From contig JBAZOP010000024.1 of assembly GCA_041648665.1 (NCBI GenBank), positions 1-38,614 of the forward strand: a stretch of 38,614 nucleotides of DNA, read 5' to 3'. The number at the start of each line of letters is the position of its first letter. Positions within the stretch are counted from its first letter, which is position 1. The stretch comes from a bacterium (GTDB taxonomy: Bacteria; UBA10199; 2-02-FULL-44-16; JAAZCA01). Of the stretch, positions 31,532-38,252 are shown piece by piece. The notes under the pieces are model-generated. The model saw nothing but the letters and a program-made list of their open reading frames with translations. It was not told where the DNA came from and searched no databases. Made by a program: the position numbers and the translations under genes.

Positions 31532-32622
31532 TGCGCCGCATGGGTCCAGGGATCGGGGTCCTTGTCCCGGGCTGGGACCCCGATTCTCACAGCATGGGCA
31601 TCCAGTCCGGCGATTCGTTCGTCCCCTGGCGTATCCCCGGCTGTGCGCTTGCCGCCTGCACCAACTCGGGCGTGTACGGCTCGACGGTGGTCGCGTTTCC
31701 GGCGGATCCGTGCGTAAACGGGACGTTCGCCGTCGATGCGACTTGGGCCAAGGGCGCGGACTGGACGATCAACGGCGGTGTCGCAAAGCACGCGGCAGTC
31801 GGCGCCAACGATCTGACGCAGGCGTGTCTCACCGTCGGCAACACGTTCATCATCACGTACACCGTCACGCAGCAAACCGCGGGCAATATCACGGTGTACG
31901 CGGGCACGACCGCGGGCACTGCGCGAACCGCACCGGGCACGTACACCGAAACGCTCCTTTGCGCGGGCAATACCACGCTCGCGTTCAAGGCGGATGCGGC
32001 GTGCGATGCGTGGATCGATAACGTGGTCTTGCAGCCGCGGAATGCAGCATCCTTCACCGACCTCTCCGGCAACGGCCACCACCCCGTGCAGGCCACGGCG
32101 AACAAGCAGCCGTTGTGGGTGGCGTCTGGAAGTGGCGGCGTGCTTCGGTTTGACGGGACAGACGATTATCTGAAGGCCGCCGCGTTCACGCTCGATCAGC
32201 CCGCGCATGTGTTCGTGCTCGGGAAATACACGACGGGCGCGGGGACCGCGTATCTGTGGGACGGGAACGCCGCGGACAAGGGGGCGTGCTATCGCGTAGC
32301 TGCGCCCAACAACAATTCATACGTATATGCGGGAGGCGGCGCGGCCATCTCACTGGCGTCGGCTAACTCCACTTGGTATGTGTATGATGCAACCTACAAT
32401 GGAGCATCGAGCCTAGCGGGTCTGAATGGGGCGGTTCCAAGCGGTGCGAACATAGGAGCAAACAACCCTGGCGGATTCACGCTCTGTGCTGCTGGCAGCG
32501 GCAACGCGAGGATCGCGGCCGATATCGCCGCTGTGATTGTCTTCAGCCGCGCCCTTGCCGAACCCGACCGCCAGCGTGTCGTGCGGTGGCTCAACCGCCA
32601 GAAAGCGATGCTCGCGCTATGA
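31531..32622 (+). CDS. Lectin-like (LamG/concanavalin-type) receptor-binding protein
   Basis: 363 residues, TGATG overlap with the previous gene. Residues about 60-170 form a beta-rich carbohydrate-binding-module-like segment (NGTFAVDATWAKGADWTING, NVVLQP). A LamG/concanavalin A-type domain begins at about residue 174: DLSGNGHHPVQ, LRFDGTDDYLK, AHVFVLGKYTTG. It ends with IVFSRALAEPDRQRVVRWLN, the usual close of this fold in phage adhesins. Likely binds a surface glycan of the host. Confidence 0.75.
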   Translation: MRRMGPGIGVLVPGWDPDSHSMGIQSGDSFVPWRIPGCALAACTNSGVYGSTVVAFPADPCVNGTFAVDATWAKGADWTINGGVAKHAAVGANDLTQACLTVGNTFIITYTVTQQTAGNITVYAGTTAGTARTAPGTYTETLLCAGNTTLAFKADAACDAWIDNVVLQPRNAASFTDLSGNGHHPVQATANKQPLWVASGSGGVLRFDGTDDYLKAAAFTLDQPAHVFVLGKYTTGAGTAYLWDGNAADKGACYRVAAPNNNSYVYAGGGAAISLASANSTWYVYDATYNGASSLAGLNGAVPSGANIGANNPGGFTLCAAGSGNARIAADIAAVIVFSRALAEPDRQRVVRWLNRQKAMLAL

Positions 32623-32918
32623 GCAAGATAGCAATCTGCACCACAGAGAAGGACGCCAAGGCAATCCAGGCCGCAGATGACGCCGCGGGGCACTTGCCTT
32701 GGCCGTCTGTCTATCTCGACGGCAGGCCCTGTCCCGGCATATTCACCCTGCACCGCTACGACGTGACCGCGAAGCCAGACGGCAAGGCGTTCGCGTTTCC
32801 GGTCGATGACACGTACGCGGCAAAGGCGGGCGTGACCGTCACCGACAAGCTCGATGCAAGCTGGACGGCTGAGACTGTCGAACCGAAAGAGCCAGCGGGC
32901 AAAGAGGTGGTGAAGTGA
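32619..32918 (+). CDS. Small protein after the adhesin, unknown
   Basis: 99 residues, ATGA coupled to the lectin-like gene. It opens with KIAICTTEKDAKAIQAADDAAG and continues with a beta-rich middle and a Glu/Lys-rich tail. It could be a fibre assembly factor or a minor structural protein; I do not recognise it. Its stop lies two bases from the stop of a convergent minus-strand gene. Confidence 0.6.
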   Translation: MSKIAICTTEKDAKAIQAADDAAGHLPWPSVYLDGRPCPGIFTLHRYDVTAKPDGKAFAFPVDDTYAAKAGVTVTDKLDASWTAETVEPKEPAGKEVVK

Positions 32919-32920
32919 GG

Positions 32921-33316
32921 CTACGTGCTCGCAACGAAGTGCGGCGCGTGAGGACCGGGTGCGGAGTCGAGCCCGTTGCCCGACAGATCGCGAACGAAGC
33001 AGGGTACACCTTCGGGCGGCAAGAACAGCAGATCGACCGTGCCATCGGGTCGCAGCACGCGAACCCGGTGATGTGTGCCCATGCGAATGTCTGCGCTGCC
33101 AACGTCACGAACGCGCCACGAATGCTCGCCCGGGTTGCTCAACACCTCGTCAGGCAGCGCGTCGCGCCAGTGCTGCATCGAGCGCATCACGGCAACGCGG
33201 TCGTGGTCGCACAGAACCTTGGGGGAGTAGACCATCGGGCCAACGGCGCACATTGGCTCGGTCGGCAACTCGGCGGGCTTCGTGAAGTCGGCAGGTTCGT
33301 CGAATCTCATGCCCAT
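32921..33316 (-). CDS. Isolated minus-strand gene in the late region (moron-like), unknown
   Basis: 131 residues from ATG 33316 (GGGA seven bases upstream; ATG 33310 also possible). It is the only minus-strand gene between 5.1 and 35.4 kb. Codon use on this strand is coherent (GC-rich third positions, sensible protein: TEPMCAVGPMVYSPKVLCDHDR, then DALPDEVLSNPGEHSWRVRDVG), whereas the plus-strand frame here reads like an antisense shadow. The C-terminus contains RDLSGNG, which recalls the DLSGNG start of the LamG domain in the adhesin upstream, so it could be a fragment of an inverted fibre-type gene. Otherwise unknown. Confidence 0.6.
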   Translation of the reverse strand: MGMRFDEPADFTKPAELPTEPMCAVGPMVYSPKVLCDHDRVAVMRSMQHWRDALPDEVLSNPGEHSWRVRDVGSADIRMGTHHRVRVLRPDGTVDLLFLPPEGVPCFVRDLSGNGLDSAPGPHAPHFVAST

Positions 33317-33380
33317 AACAATATCCCACGAATCGCGCACCCGCAACGCATAACGCCCCTCGCGGGCTAGGAGAACCGAC

Positions 33381-33731
33381 ATGCAAACTGCACTTGAAAC
33401 CCTCGGCTCCGCAGCGTTCGCGGCAACCGTCGTTGCCCTACTTCGCAAACGCTGGCCCGCCCTTGACGGCTGGTACGTGACGGCGATCTATGCCGCCCTT
33501 GCCGTCGCGGTGGCCCTTCTCACGCACTACTCCGCAGCCCTGCCCGCGGAGGTGTGGACCGTGCTGCAGATCGCGGCCGGGATCGTCGGCACACAGGGCG
33601 CGATCACGGCGGCGCAGCAGGTGGCGGCGAAGGCGAGCGTCACGAACAACACGATCGCGGTCACGTCCAGCGACCCGGTGATCGTCGAGCCCGACACGAG
33701 CAAGACGGACCCGGGTGCGAGCGGGGAGTGA
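33381..33731 (+). CDS. Candidate holin
   Basis: 116 residues from ATG with TAGGAG upstream. Two to three hydrophobic helices are predicted: about 8-20 (GSAAFAATVVALL), 32-50 (YVTAIYAALAVAVALLT) and 57-78 (VWTVLQIAAGIVGTQGAI). A polar, acidic tail follows. Size and topology suit a holin that permeabilises the inner membrane at lysis. It heads a run of small membrane-protein genes, which supports the call. Confidence 0.65.
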   Translation: MQTALETLGSAAFAATVVALLRKRWPALDGWYVTAIYAALAVAVALLTHYSAALPAEVWTVLQIAAGIVGTQGAITAAQQVAAKASVTNNTIAVTSSDPVIVEPDTSKTDPGASGE

Positions 33732-33732
33732 G

Positions 33733-33921
33733 ATGAGCCGCAAGCGCAACAGATCGAGACGGGCTCGGCAGGACAACCCCATGCCTCTTCCGCCGCTCGT
33801 CTATGATCTGCCCGATTCGCCGGTTCTCACAGAAGAGGACATCGCCCGCATTCGCGCTGAGTCCCACGAGTGGCGCACAGCATTCGAGCGCAAGACGCGC
33901 TGGATGGTGGTGCCGGTATGA
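33733..33921 (+). CDS. Small basic protein in the lysis block (62 aa)
   Basis: Starts one base after the holin stop with GGGGAG upstream. Very basic N-terminus (SRKRNRSRRARQ), Pro-rich centre, then a charged helix (TEEDIARIRAESHEWRTAFERK). No membrane segment. Function unknown. Confidence 0.6.
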   Translation: MSRKRNRSRRARQDNPMPLPPLVYDLPDSPVLTEEDIARIRAESHEWRTAFERKTRWMVVPV

Positions 33922-33983
33922 GCGTCCCCTCCATACTCGCGTACCTGCTCGCGCTGCTCATAGCGGCGGAGGGGAAGTCCTGA
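33918..33983 (+). CDS. Possible 21-aa single-span membrane peptide
   Basis: ATGA overlap with the gene before. It encodes MSVPSILAYLLALLIAAEGK plus one Ser, essentially one short transmembrane helix. It lies within the lysis block between a holin-like and an XhlA-like gene, where a small membrane effector would fit. The short length and weak ribosome site keep confidence low. Confidence 0.4.
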   Translation: MSVPSILAYLLALLIAAEGKS

Positions 33984-33984
33984 C

Positions 33985-34242
33985 ATGCCCCCTCCCCGCA
34001 CACAGACACTCGACCCGGAATCGTGCCCGGAGCATGCCCGCCATTGTGAGCGGCTCGATCGGTGCGACAAGCGCTTGGAGCTTGTCGAGGCGGGCGAGAA
34101 GGATCATGAGCACCGGGTCACTGTCCTCGAAACGGAATCGAAGTCTCGCACCAAGTCGCTGAACGCGATTTTGCCAACCGTTGTCGCGGTGCTGTCCGCG
34201 ATAGGCACCGTCTATAGCCTACTGAAAGGGCACCGCCCATGA
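33985..34242 (+). CDS. XhlA-like lysis accessory protein
   Basis: 85 residues from ATG behind GGGGAAG. It has a Cys/His-containing start (CPEHARHCERLDRC) and a central coiled coil (RLELVEAGEKDHEHRVTVLETE). A single C-terminal transmembrane helix (ILPTVVAVLSAIGTVYSLL, about 62-80) follows. This coiled-coil plus C-terminal anchor architecture is that of haemolysin XhlA-type proteins that work with holins. Confidence 0.65.
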   Translation: MPPPRTQTLDPESCPEHARHCERLDRCDKRLELVEAGEKDHEHRVTVLETESKSRTKSLNAILPTVVAVLSAIGTVYSLLKGHRP

Positions 34243-34553
34243 CACTCGTACACAAGACCCGGATCGCTTCGGTCGTGCTCGGCTCAATCGCAGCCGTGCT
34301 CACCGCTGCAACACTTGCTCTCGCGGCCCTGCATGGCTGCACCCCGGCGCAACAGCAACTCGGCGCGCGGCTGGGGCTCGCGGGCGGCGAGATTGCGTGC
34401 GTGATCGCTGCGCAGTGCAGCGGGATCGTGGTCGCAGATGAGCTCGCAGACTTCTGCCGCCTCAGTGCAGACGAAGTGCGCAGGTACCTGGACGCCGAAG
34501 CCGACGCCGGCGAGGGGCCCAACTGTCCGCTCGAGGACGGAGGCGGGCAGTGA
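34239..34553 (+). CDS. Predicted lipoprotein or membrane-anchored protein in the lysis block
   Basis: 104 residues, ATGA overlap. A Lys/Arg start is followed by a hydrophobic helix (about 10-31) and LHGC with Cys34, a plausible though imperfect lipobox. The mature part begins TPAQQQLGARLG and ends in an acidic tail. Position beside holin-like genes raises the idea of an outer-membrane spanin-like lipoprotein, but it is not Pro-rich as many are. Otherwise it is a membrane-anchored protein of unknown role. Confidence 0.5.
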   Translation: MTLVHKTRIASVVLGSIAAVLTAATLALAALHGCTPAQQQLGARLGLAGGEIACVIAAQCSGIVVADELADFCRLSADEVRRYLDAEADAGEGPNCPLEDGGGQ

Positions 34554-34846
34554 TCCGCACGGGCCTGGAGTACGACTCGGGCATCAGCCGCGGGACAGAC
34601 GCCCGTGACGCCGCACTGCTGCGCGCCCTGCTCGATGCCGCCCGGATCCGTGGGCAGGTCGTGCTGGTCGACAGGTATCACGACGGGTGCATCGTATGCG
34701 TGGGCGGCGAGCGGCAGACGTCCGAGGGCCGGGACATGCGCGAGGCCATCGCGGTCGCGTGCACCCGGATCGGGCTTGACCCGGAGCCGCCCGCTCAGAC
34801 GATCCGCGCGCCCGAGACTGGCAGCACAGAGGAGGGCGGGCCGTGA
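34550..34846 (+). CDS. Unknown protein between lysis genes (98 aa)
   Basis: GTG overlaps the preceding stop and its own stop overlaps the next GTG. The alpha/beta pattern (DAALLRALLDAARIRGQVVLV, then DGCIVCVGGERQTSEGRDMREAIAVA) resembles small phage proteins without known function. Operon position suggests co-expression with the candidate lysin. Confidence 0.6.
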   Translation: MIRTGLEYDSGISRGTDARDAALLRALLDAARIRGQVVLVDRYHDGCIVCVGGERQTSEGRDMREAIAVACTRIGLDPEPPAQTIRAPETGSTEEGGP

Positions 34847-35445
34847 CACCCGATCTCCAATCCTGGTACGACGATCTGCACTACCGCCGCGAAGGCGAAA
34901 CCGACGCGGAGCACATCTGCCGCGTCGTGCGAGAGCTCGACGGCGTGTCGCTGCACTCGCACCGTGAGAAGCTGGACGCGCTGTTCTGCAGCATCGAGAG
35001 CGAGTCCAGGGCGAAGGTGGTCGACACGTGGGAGACCAACTGCGCCTCGAGCGCGTGGGCCATCATCTGGCTGCTCGGCGGGTTCGCGGACCCCGACGAC
35101 TTGGTGCTGTCGCTGCGCGTGGGAGAAGCGATGTCCAAGCTCCGGGGCAAGTGCGCGCACGCCTTGGCACCGTCGAGGGACTGGCGCGACGTGACGCCGG
35201 GCTGCATGCTCTGCTACTGGTCGAGCGGCAACGACGCCCATATCGAGTGGGCGCTGTCAGCCCCGGACGCGGCTGGGCTTGCGCTGCACGGAGGCGGCGG
35301 GCGGGCTGGCTGCGCGATCACTTGCAGCAAGGAACCGCAGGACATCCGCACGTCTTGGGGACGACGACTGCAAGAGATTTACCTGCCCGAGAAGCTCATC
35401 ACGCGCGAGGAATTGCGATACCTGCCGGGGGTGTGGGAGCCGTAG
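34843..35445 (+). CDS. Candidate endolysin with Cys-His (NlpC/P60 or CHAP-like) fold
   Basis: 200 residues from GTG (GTGA overlap). A nucleophile-type helix start, WETNCASSAWAIIWLLGG with Cys67 (63-80), is followed by TPGCMLCYW (118-126), then the strand GNDAHIEWALS with His133. This is the Cys...pGD-like...H order of NlpC/P60 and CHAP cell-wall amidases/peptidases. A terminal polar residue could come from Glu135 or the following strands. It closes the late operon after the holin-like genes, where an endolysin is expected, and no other lysin gene is visible. The assignment is by pattern and context. Confidence 0.5.
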   Translation: MTPDLQSWYDDLHYRREGETDAEHICRVVRELDGVSLHSHREKLDALFCSIESESRAKVVDTWETNCASSAWAIIWLLGGFADPDDLVLSLRVGEAMSKLRGKCAHALAPSRDWRDVTPGCMLCYWSSGNDAHIEWALSAPDAAGLALHGGGGRAGCAITCSKEPQDIRTSWGRRLQEIYLPEKLITREELRYLPGVWEP

Positions 35446-35447
35446 CC

Positions 35448-35461
35448 CGCTCCCGTGAGCG
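35448..35461. terminator. Weak hairpin between convergent operons
   Basis: CGCTC (35448-35452) and GAGCG (35457-35461) enclose a CCGT loop, with two more G-C pairs possible after a bulge. It lies in the 22-bp gap between the end of the late operon (35445) and the end of a minus-strand gene (35468). No T-tract on either strand, so termination is uncertain. Confidence 0.35.
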
Positions 35462-35467
35462 AGGGTC

Positions 35468-35836
35468 CTACTTGATCGCATCGAGGCTGCGCACCGTCTC
35501 ATCGATCAGGGCGGGCATCTCGGCGTCCAGCCACGCGGCCCAATCGTCGCCCCATGAGGGGTGGTCGCTGTGCGAGACCTGATCGGCCACGGCCTGCACG
35601 TACTCGTCTCCGAGCGCGGCGAGGTCCGAGCGTACGTCGTGGATCCAGGTGATGAGGTCTTTGCGCGTCGCGATGATCGTCATGGTCGTCTCCCCTGTCC
35701 AGAGTCCACAGTCCCGCCGCGCGAGAGTGCGCAGCCATTCGCTGATCGTCATGTCCAGATCGTGCGCCCGCTGCTCGTAGCGGAGCCGCTCTCGCTGCGT
35801 CACACGGACCTGAATCGTGATGCGGTCGGAGGCCAT
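35468..35836 (-). CDS. Ribbon-helix-helix protein with C-terminal extension
   Basis: 122 residues, TGATG overlap with the upstream gene. Residues 4-45 have an RHH (MetJ/Arc-type) pattern: RITIQVRVTQRERLRYEQ, then DLDMTISEWLRTLAR. An ATG at 35683 lies behind a good GGGGAG and could start a separate 71-residue product. That product would be acidic and Trp/Asp-rich (LITWIHDVRSDLAALG, SWGDDWAAWLDAEMP). So one message may yield both a DNA-binding full-length protein and its C-terminal domain alone. Regulation of its own promoter is plausible. Confidence 0.65.
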   Translation of the reverse strand: MASDRITIQVRVTQRERLRYEQRAHDLDMTISEWLRTLARRDCGLWTGETTMTIIATRKDLITWIHDVRSDLAALGDEYVQAVADQVSHSDHPSWGDDWAAWLDAEMPALIDETVRSLDAIK

Positions 35837-36081
35837 CACTCGCCCCCCGTCTTCTTCTCTGCGCCGCGATCCCAAGCCATGCAGGCAGCCGTCGGCGTGC
35901 CGTCCTCGTGCTGCCACTTGGGCGACGGCTTGCCCGTCTCGACCTGCCAGCTCATCTCGACCACGTCGTCGAAGCTGATGCCGGGGTGCGCGGCCAGGAC
36001 GGCCCTGCACGCATCCGACGTGCCCTTGCCATCCGCGCGCGCTGCCTTGTACGTGTCGACCGGGCTTTTGTTCGTGTTCAT
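35836..36081 (-). CDS. Small protein from a leaderless-type promoter, unknown
   Basis: 81 residues from ATG 36081. No Shine-Dalgarno precedes it; instead a -10 element ends six bases upstream, so the transcript would begin at or next to the ATG. The sequence (TYKAARADGKGTSDACRAVLAAHPGIS, with motif pieces under 20 residues such as DDVVEMSWQ) is mostly helical. Function unknown. It forms a two-gene unit with the RHH gene. Confidence 0.7.
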   Translation of the reverse strand: MNTNKSPVDTYKAARADGKGTSDACRAVLAAHPGISFDDVVEMSWQVETGKPSPKWQHEDGTPTAACMAWDRGAEKKTGGE

Positions 36082-36087
36082 GCTCTC

Positions 36088-36115
36088 ACTATAGCGCGTT
36101 TTTGGCTTGTGTCAA
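36088..36115 (-). promoter_or_regulatory. Strong sigma70-type promoter for the 35.5-36.1 kb unit
   Basis: On the minus strand, TTGACA (36110-36115) is separated by 16 bp from TATAGT (36088-36093). This is the best promoter match in the window. It points at the genes ending at 35468. An imperfect 18-bp palindrome (GTCA...TGAC) overlaps the -35 and continues upstream to about 36127, a possible operator. Confidence 0.8.
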
Positions 36116-36295
36116 CATATGTGCTGACGTTTCTGCAAATAGGTAGCACAATGTAGGCACTCCCCGGGCGGGAGGGAGGCGCGGTCCTGATCGGTCACGG
36201 CACGTCCCATCCTTCGATGGCGCTGGCATCTGCGGTCGCCAGCCCCGCTGGTCCGCGTCGCGAAGTGCAGCCATGATGTTCTCGACGGTGCTCAC
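36089..36295 (-). CDS. Uncertain ORF (68 aa) with a possible frame change
   Basis: A GTG overlapping the upstream stop (GTGA) opens MSTVENIMAALRDADQRG, which looks genuine. After about residue 20 the sequence becomes shadow-like, while another frame over the same bases reads ATADASAIEGWDVP then stop just where the 28-aa frame begins. A single-base indel or sequencing error would join the two into a normal small gene of about 32 codons ending near 36197. Function unknown. Confidence 0.3.
   Translation of the reverse strand: MSTVENIMAALRDADQRGWRPQMPAPSKDGTCRDRSGPRLPPARGVPTLCYLFAETSAHMLTQAKNAL
36112..36198 (-). CDS. Possible 28-aa Cys-containing peptide
   Basis: From GTG 36198 to TGA 36112 the frame encodes 28 residues with C-x2-C and a final Cys (CLHCATYLQKRQHIC), a possible zinc site. 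It would be the last gene of the early minus operon. AGGA about 12 bases upstream is a distant ribosome site. The alternative frame 36089-36295 crosses it. Confidence 0.35.
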   Translation of the reverse strand: MTDQDRASLPPGECLHCATYLQKRQHIC

Positions 36296-36690
36296 CGCCC
36301 GCTCCGTGTGGGGTGGGGCGCATTCATGTCGTAGTCATCGAGCGCGGCCTTGACCGTCCTACCCCGCCCGCCGTCCGACTCGATCAGCCCGTCGATGTTC
36401 TCGCGCAGGATCGACACGAGCCGGCGCGCGGCAATCAGCTCCCCGAACACTTCGGGTCCGTGGTTGCGCATCGCCACAATCAGATCGGCGTCTTCGCTCG
36501 CGCCGCCGCTGCGCATCTCAGAGCAGTGGATGTGGTCGGTGCACACGTAGTGGTCCAGGCCGTCATGTCCGTTGCCCATGCTCGCCAGTAGCCAGTCATC
36601 GCCGCTGAACGTCTTGGACGCCTCGTGCCGCCACGGGCGCGGGCTGGCTTCGCGGTACAGTGCGGCCCATTGTTCGATAGTCAGTCCCAT
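36292..36690 (-). CDS. Phage accessory protein of the ASPRPW...DADLIVAMRN type
   Basis: 132 residues; ATG behind GTGAGG. The opening LTIEQWAALYREASPRPWRHE and the later DADLIVAMRNHGPEVFGELIAARR are the two hallmarks of a very common family of phage early proteins (T-P-G-P-W start, D-A-x-L-I-x-x-x-R middle). Function is unknown. The gene at 37752-38252 belongs to the same group. Confidence 0.75.
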   Translation of the reverse strand: MGLTIEQWAALYREASPRPWRHEASKTFSGDDWLLASMGNGHDGLDHYVCTDHIHCSEMRSGGASEDADLIVAMRNHGPEVFGELIAARRLVSILRENIDGLIESDGGRGRTVKAALDDYDMNAPHPTRSGR

Positions 36691-36693
36691 TCC

Positions 36694-37281
36694 TCACCCG
36701 CCTTTCGTGGGGTAAACCGGCTCCAGGACGCCGCCGCACTCGTTGCATCTGCATCCAACGATCGGCGCCTTGCGTTTGCCGCAGCGTAGACACTTGCCTC
36801 CGAAGTATTCCACGGCTTGCCCAACTGCCACCTCCAGCCCCGCTAGCAGTCGGGCGGCTTCGTCCATTTCCAGCACGGTCACGACCGCGCCGATGTCGAT
36901 GTAGACGCTGCGTTTGTGTGTGTAGTGGATGTCCATCATCACTCTCCCTTCGCTTCCCGGCGCGGGCTCGACGGACCCTCCCACCTTGGCGCGGGCGGCT
37001 CGTAGCTCGCTTGCTGCCTCGCGGTAGTAGTCGGTGCGCAGCGGCGTCGGGTCGCGCATCTCCGGGTGTGCCGCTGCGCATTCGGCTGCGGCCTTGTCCG
37101 CCTCCCGATCCAGATATAGAGCGCACGCCTCCCTCTCAGCCGCGCGGCCGGATTCGTAGCCCTTGCGGCGGATTGCGCCGTACACGTCGGGGTCGATGAG
37201 GGTCGCACCGCACGTCGTGCAGCACCCGTCCTCGTCACTGCCCATACCCTCGCCACATTGCGGACACCAAAACACATCCAT
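36694..37281 (-). CDS. Double zinc-ribbon protein
   Basis: 195 residues from ATG with GAGGGG upstream. An N-terminal ribbon (WCPQCGEG at 5-12, CCTTCGATL at about 20-28) and a C-terminal ribbon (CLRCGKRK, then CRCNECGG) flank a charged helical region (AAEREACALYLDREADK) and a beta segment (RSVYIDIGAVVTVLEMDEAA). An internal ATG pair at 36939/36936 behind GGGAGA may start a shorter product containing only the second half. Nucleic-acid or protein scaffold role likely; specific function unknown. Confidence 0.7.
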   Translation of the reverse strand: MDVFWCPQCGEGMGSDEDGCCTTCGATLIDPDVYGAIRRKGYESGRAAEREACALYLDREADKAAAECAAAHPEMRDPTPLRTDYYREAASELRAARAKVGGSVEPAPGSEGRVMMDIHYTHKRSVYIDIGAVVTVLEMDEAARLLAGLEVAVGQAVEYFGGKCLRCGKRKAPIVGCRCNECGGVLEPVYPTKGG

Positions 37282-37282
37282 C

Positions 37283-37516
37283 TCACCCCTCCTTCGCCGC
37301 GCGGATGGCCTCGGCGCATATCGCTACGACCTCGTGCGGCTCCAGGTGTTCTGCCAAGAACAGGCCCCCGATCGTGGCCGCCGCGTGCTCCAGGGCGGCG
37401 CGCCAGATTGCGCGGTAGCCCGCGACGGTGCACACGTTCCACTCCGCGGCCTCACGTGCGGCAGTGAAGATGCGATGCAGTTCTTCGTCGGTGGGCATCC
37501 CCTTCGTCGTGCTCAT
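37283..37516 (-). CDS. Small helical protein, unknown
   Basis: 77 residues, ATGA overlap with the upstream gene and AAAGGGA before the start. It begins TTKGMPTDEELHRIFTAAREA and then has helices rich in Ala. Typical small early phage protein; no motif recognised. Confidence 0.65.
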   Translation of the reverse strand: MSTTKGMPTDEELHRIFTAAREAAEWNVCTVAGYRAIWRAALEHAAATIGGLFLAEHLEPHEVVAICAEAIRAAKEG

Positions 37517-37755
37517 GTCGTCCCTTTCAGCGCGGCGGCTAGGGCGCAGTAGGGCGCGTGATGTGCGCCGGGGCGGAATGCTGCCGAACAAATTGGGCAG
37601 CAGTCGTCATCGGACCACTGCACCTCCCGCAACACATCCCTTACCCTCTCTGCGTCGGCCTTGTAGCGGTCGCGGGCGGCGGTCAGAGCGTCAACGGTCG
37701 CTTCGAGGGTTTTGATTCGCTCATCTATAGACCGCGAGATAGCCCGTGTGCTCAC
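37513..37755 (-). CDS. Coiled-coil plus zinc-finger protein (80 aa)
   Basis: GTG start overlapping the upstream stop. The N-terminal 45 residues are a coiled coil (DERIKTLEATVDALTAARDR). The second half has a C-x2-C...H-H...C finger (CPICSAAFRPGAHHAPYC, 53-70). Similar little proteins are common in phage early regions. Function unknown. Confidence 0.7.
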   Translation of the reverse strand: MSTRAISRSIDERIKTLEATVDALTAARDRYKADAERVRDVLREVQWSDDDCCPICSAAFRPGAHHAPYCALAAALKGTT

Positions 37756-38252
37756 CCCTCGCCCCCCTTCCCATCAAACAACCTTGCCATCTCCCTGATA
37801 GCCCCCACAAGTGCCGCGTCCGGTGCGCCCGATTCGTAGGCGCGCACAACCGCGGCGGCGGCGAGGGTGAGGGTGTCGAGGCGTAGGGATTGGTCCTGGT
37901 AGGCTCGTGCGATGGCGGGCGCAGCGGTGCGGTATTGGGCGATGAGAGCGGCGTCCGGGTGTTTGATTCCGACGAATCTGCCATCCCACTCATGGACGTA
38001 ATCCGGCCCCGCTTCTGGCGGCAACTTGGCGAGCGGATACATGATCCCGCTGTCGCAGTTCATGGGCCACTGGAATACGGGTTGCCCGCTTTGCATGCCC
38101 CATCGGTCGAACTGCATCACGAAGATTCGGCCACCGTGAATAGTGGACAGATACACATCATGATGCCGCGTGCACCCGTACCATTGCCACTCCCCCGGCG
38201 TCGCCTTCGCATCCAGTTCCAGCACGAGCCGTGCGGTTTCTTCGGGTGTCAT
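37752..38252 (-). CDS. Phage accessory protein of the TPGEW...DAALIAQYR type
   Basis: 166 residues, ATGA overlap with the truncated gene upstream. It starts MTPEETARLVLELDAKATPGEW, here given as TPGEWQW at 18-24, followed by a beta-rich middle (IHGGRIFVMQFDRWGM) and HPDAALIAQYRTAAPAIARA (about 98-117). It is a longer relative of the 36292-36690 product. Its final helical part (LTLAAAAVVRAYESGAP) is Ala-rich. Function unknown. Confidence 0.75.
   Translation of the reverse strand: MTPEETARLVLELDAKATPGEWQWYGCTRHHDVYLSTIHGGRIFVMQFDRWGMQSGQPVFQWPMNCDSGIMYPLAKLPPEAGPDYVHEWDGRFVGIKHPDAALIAQYRTAAPAIARAYQDQSLRLDTLTLAAAAVVRAYESGAPDAALVGAIREMARLFDGKGGEG

Noticed and set aside
32915..33370. Plus-strand 151-codon frame starting with a coupled GTG after the 99-aa gene
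   Set aside because: Composition (Arg/His/Ala/Gln/Val-rich, many unusual pairs) looks like the antisense of the minus-strand gene, whose codon use is far more coherent. The coupled GTG keeps a small doubt.
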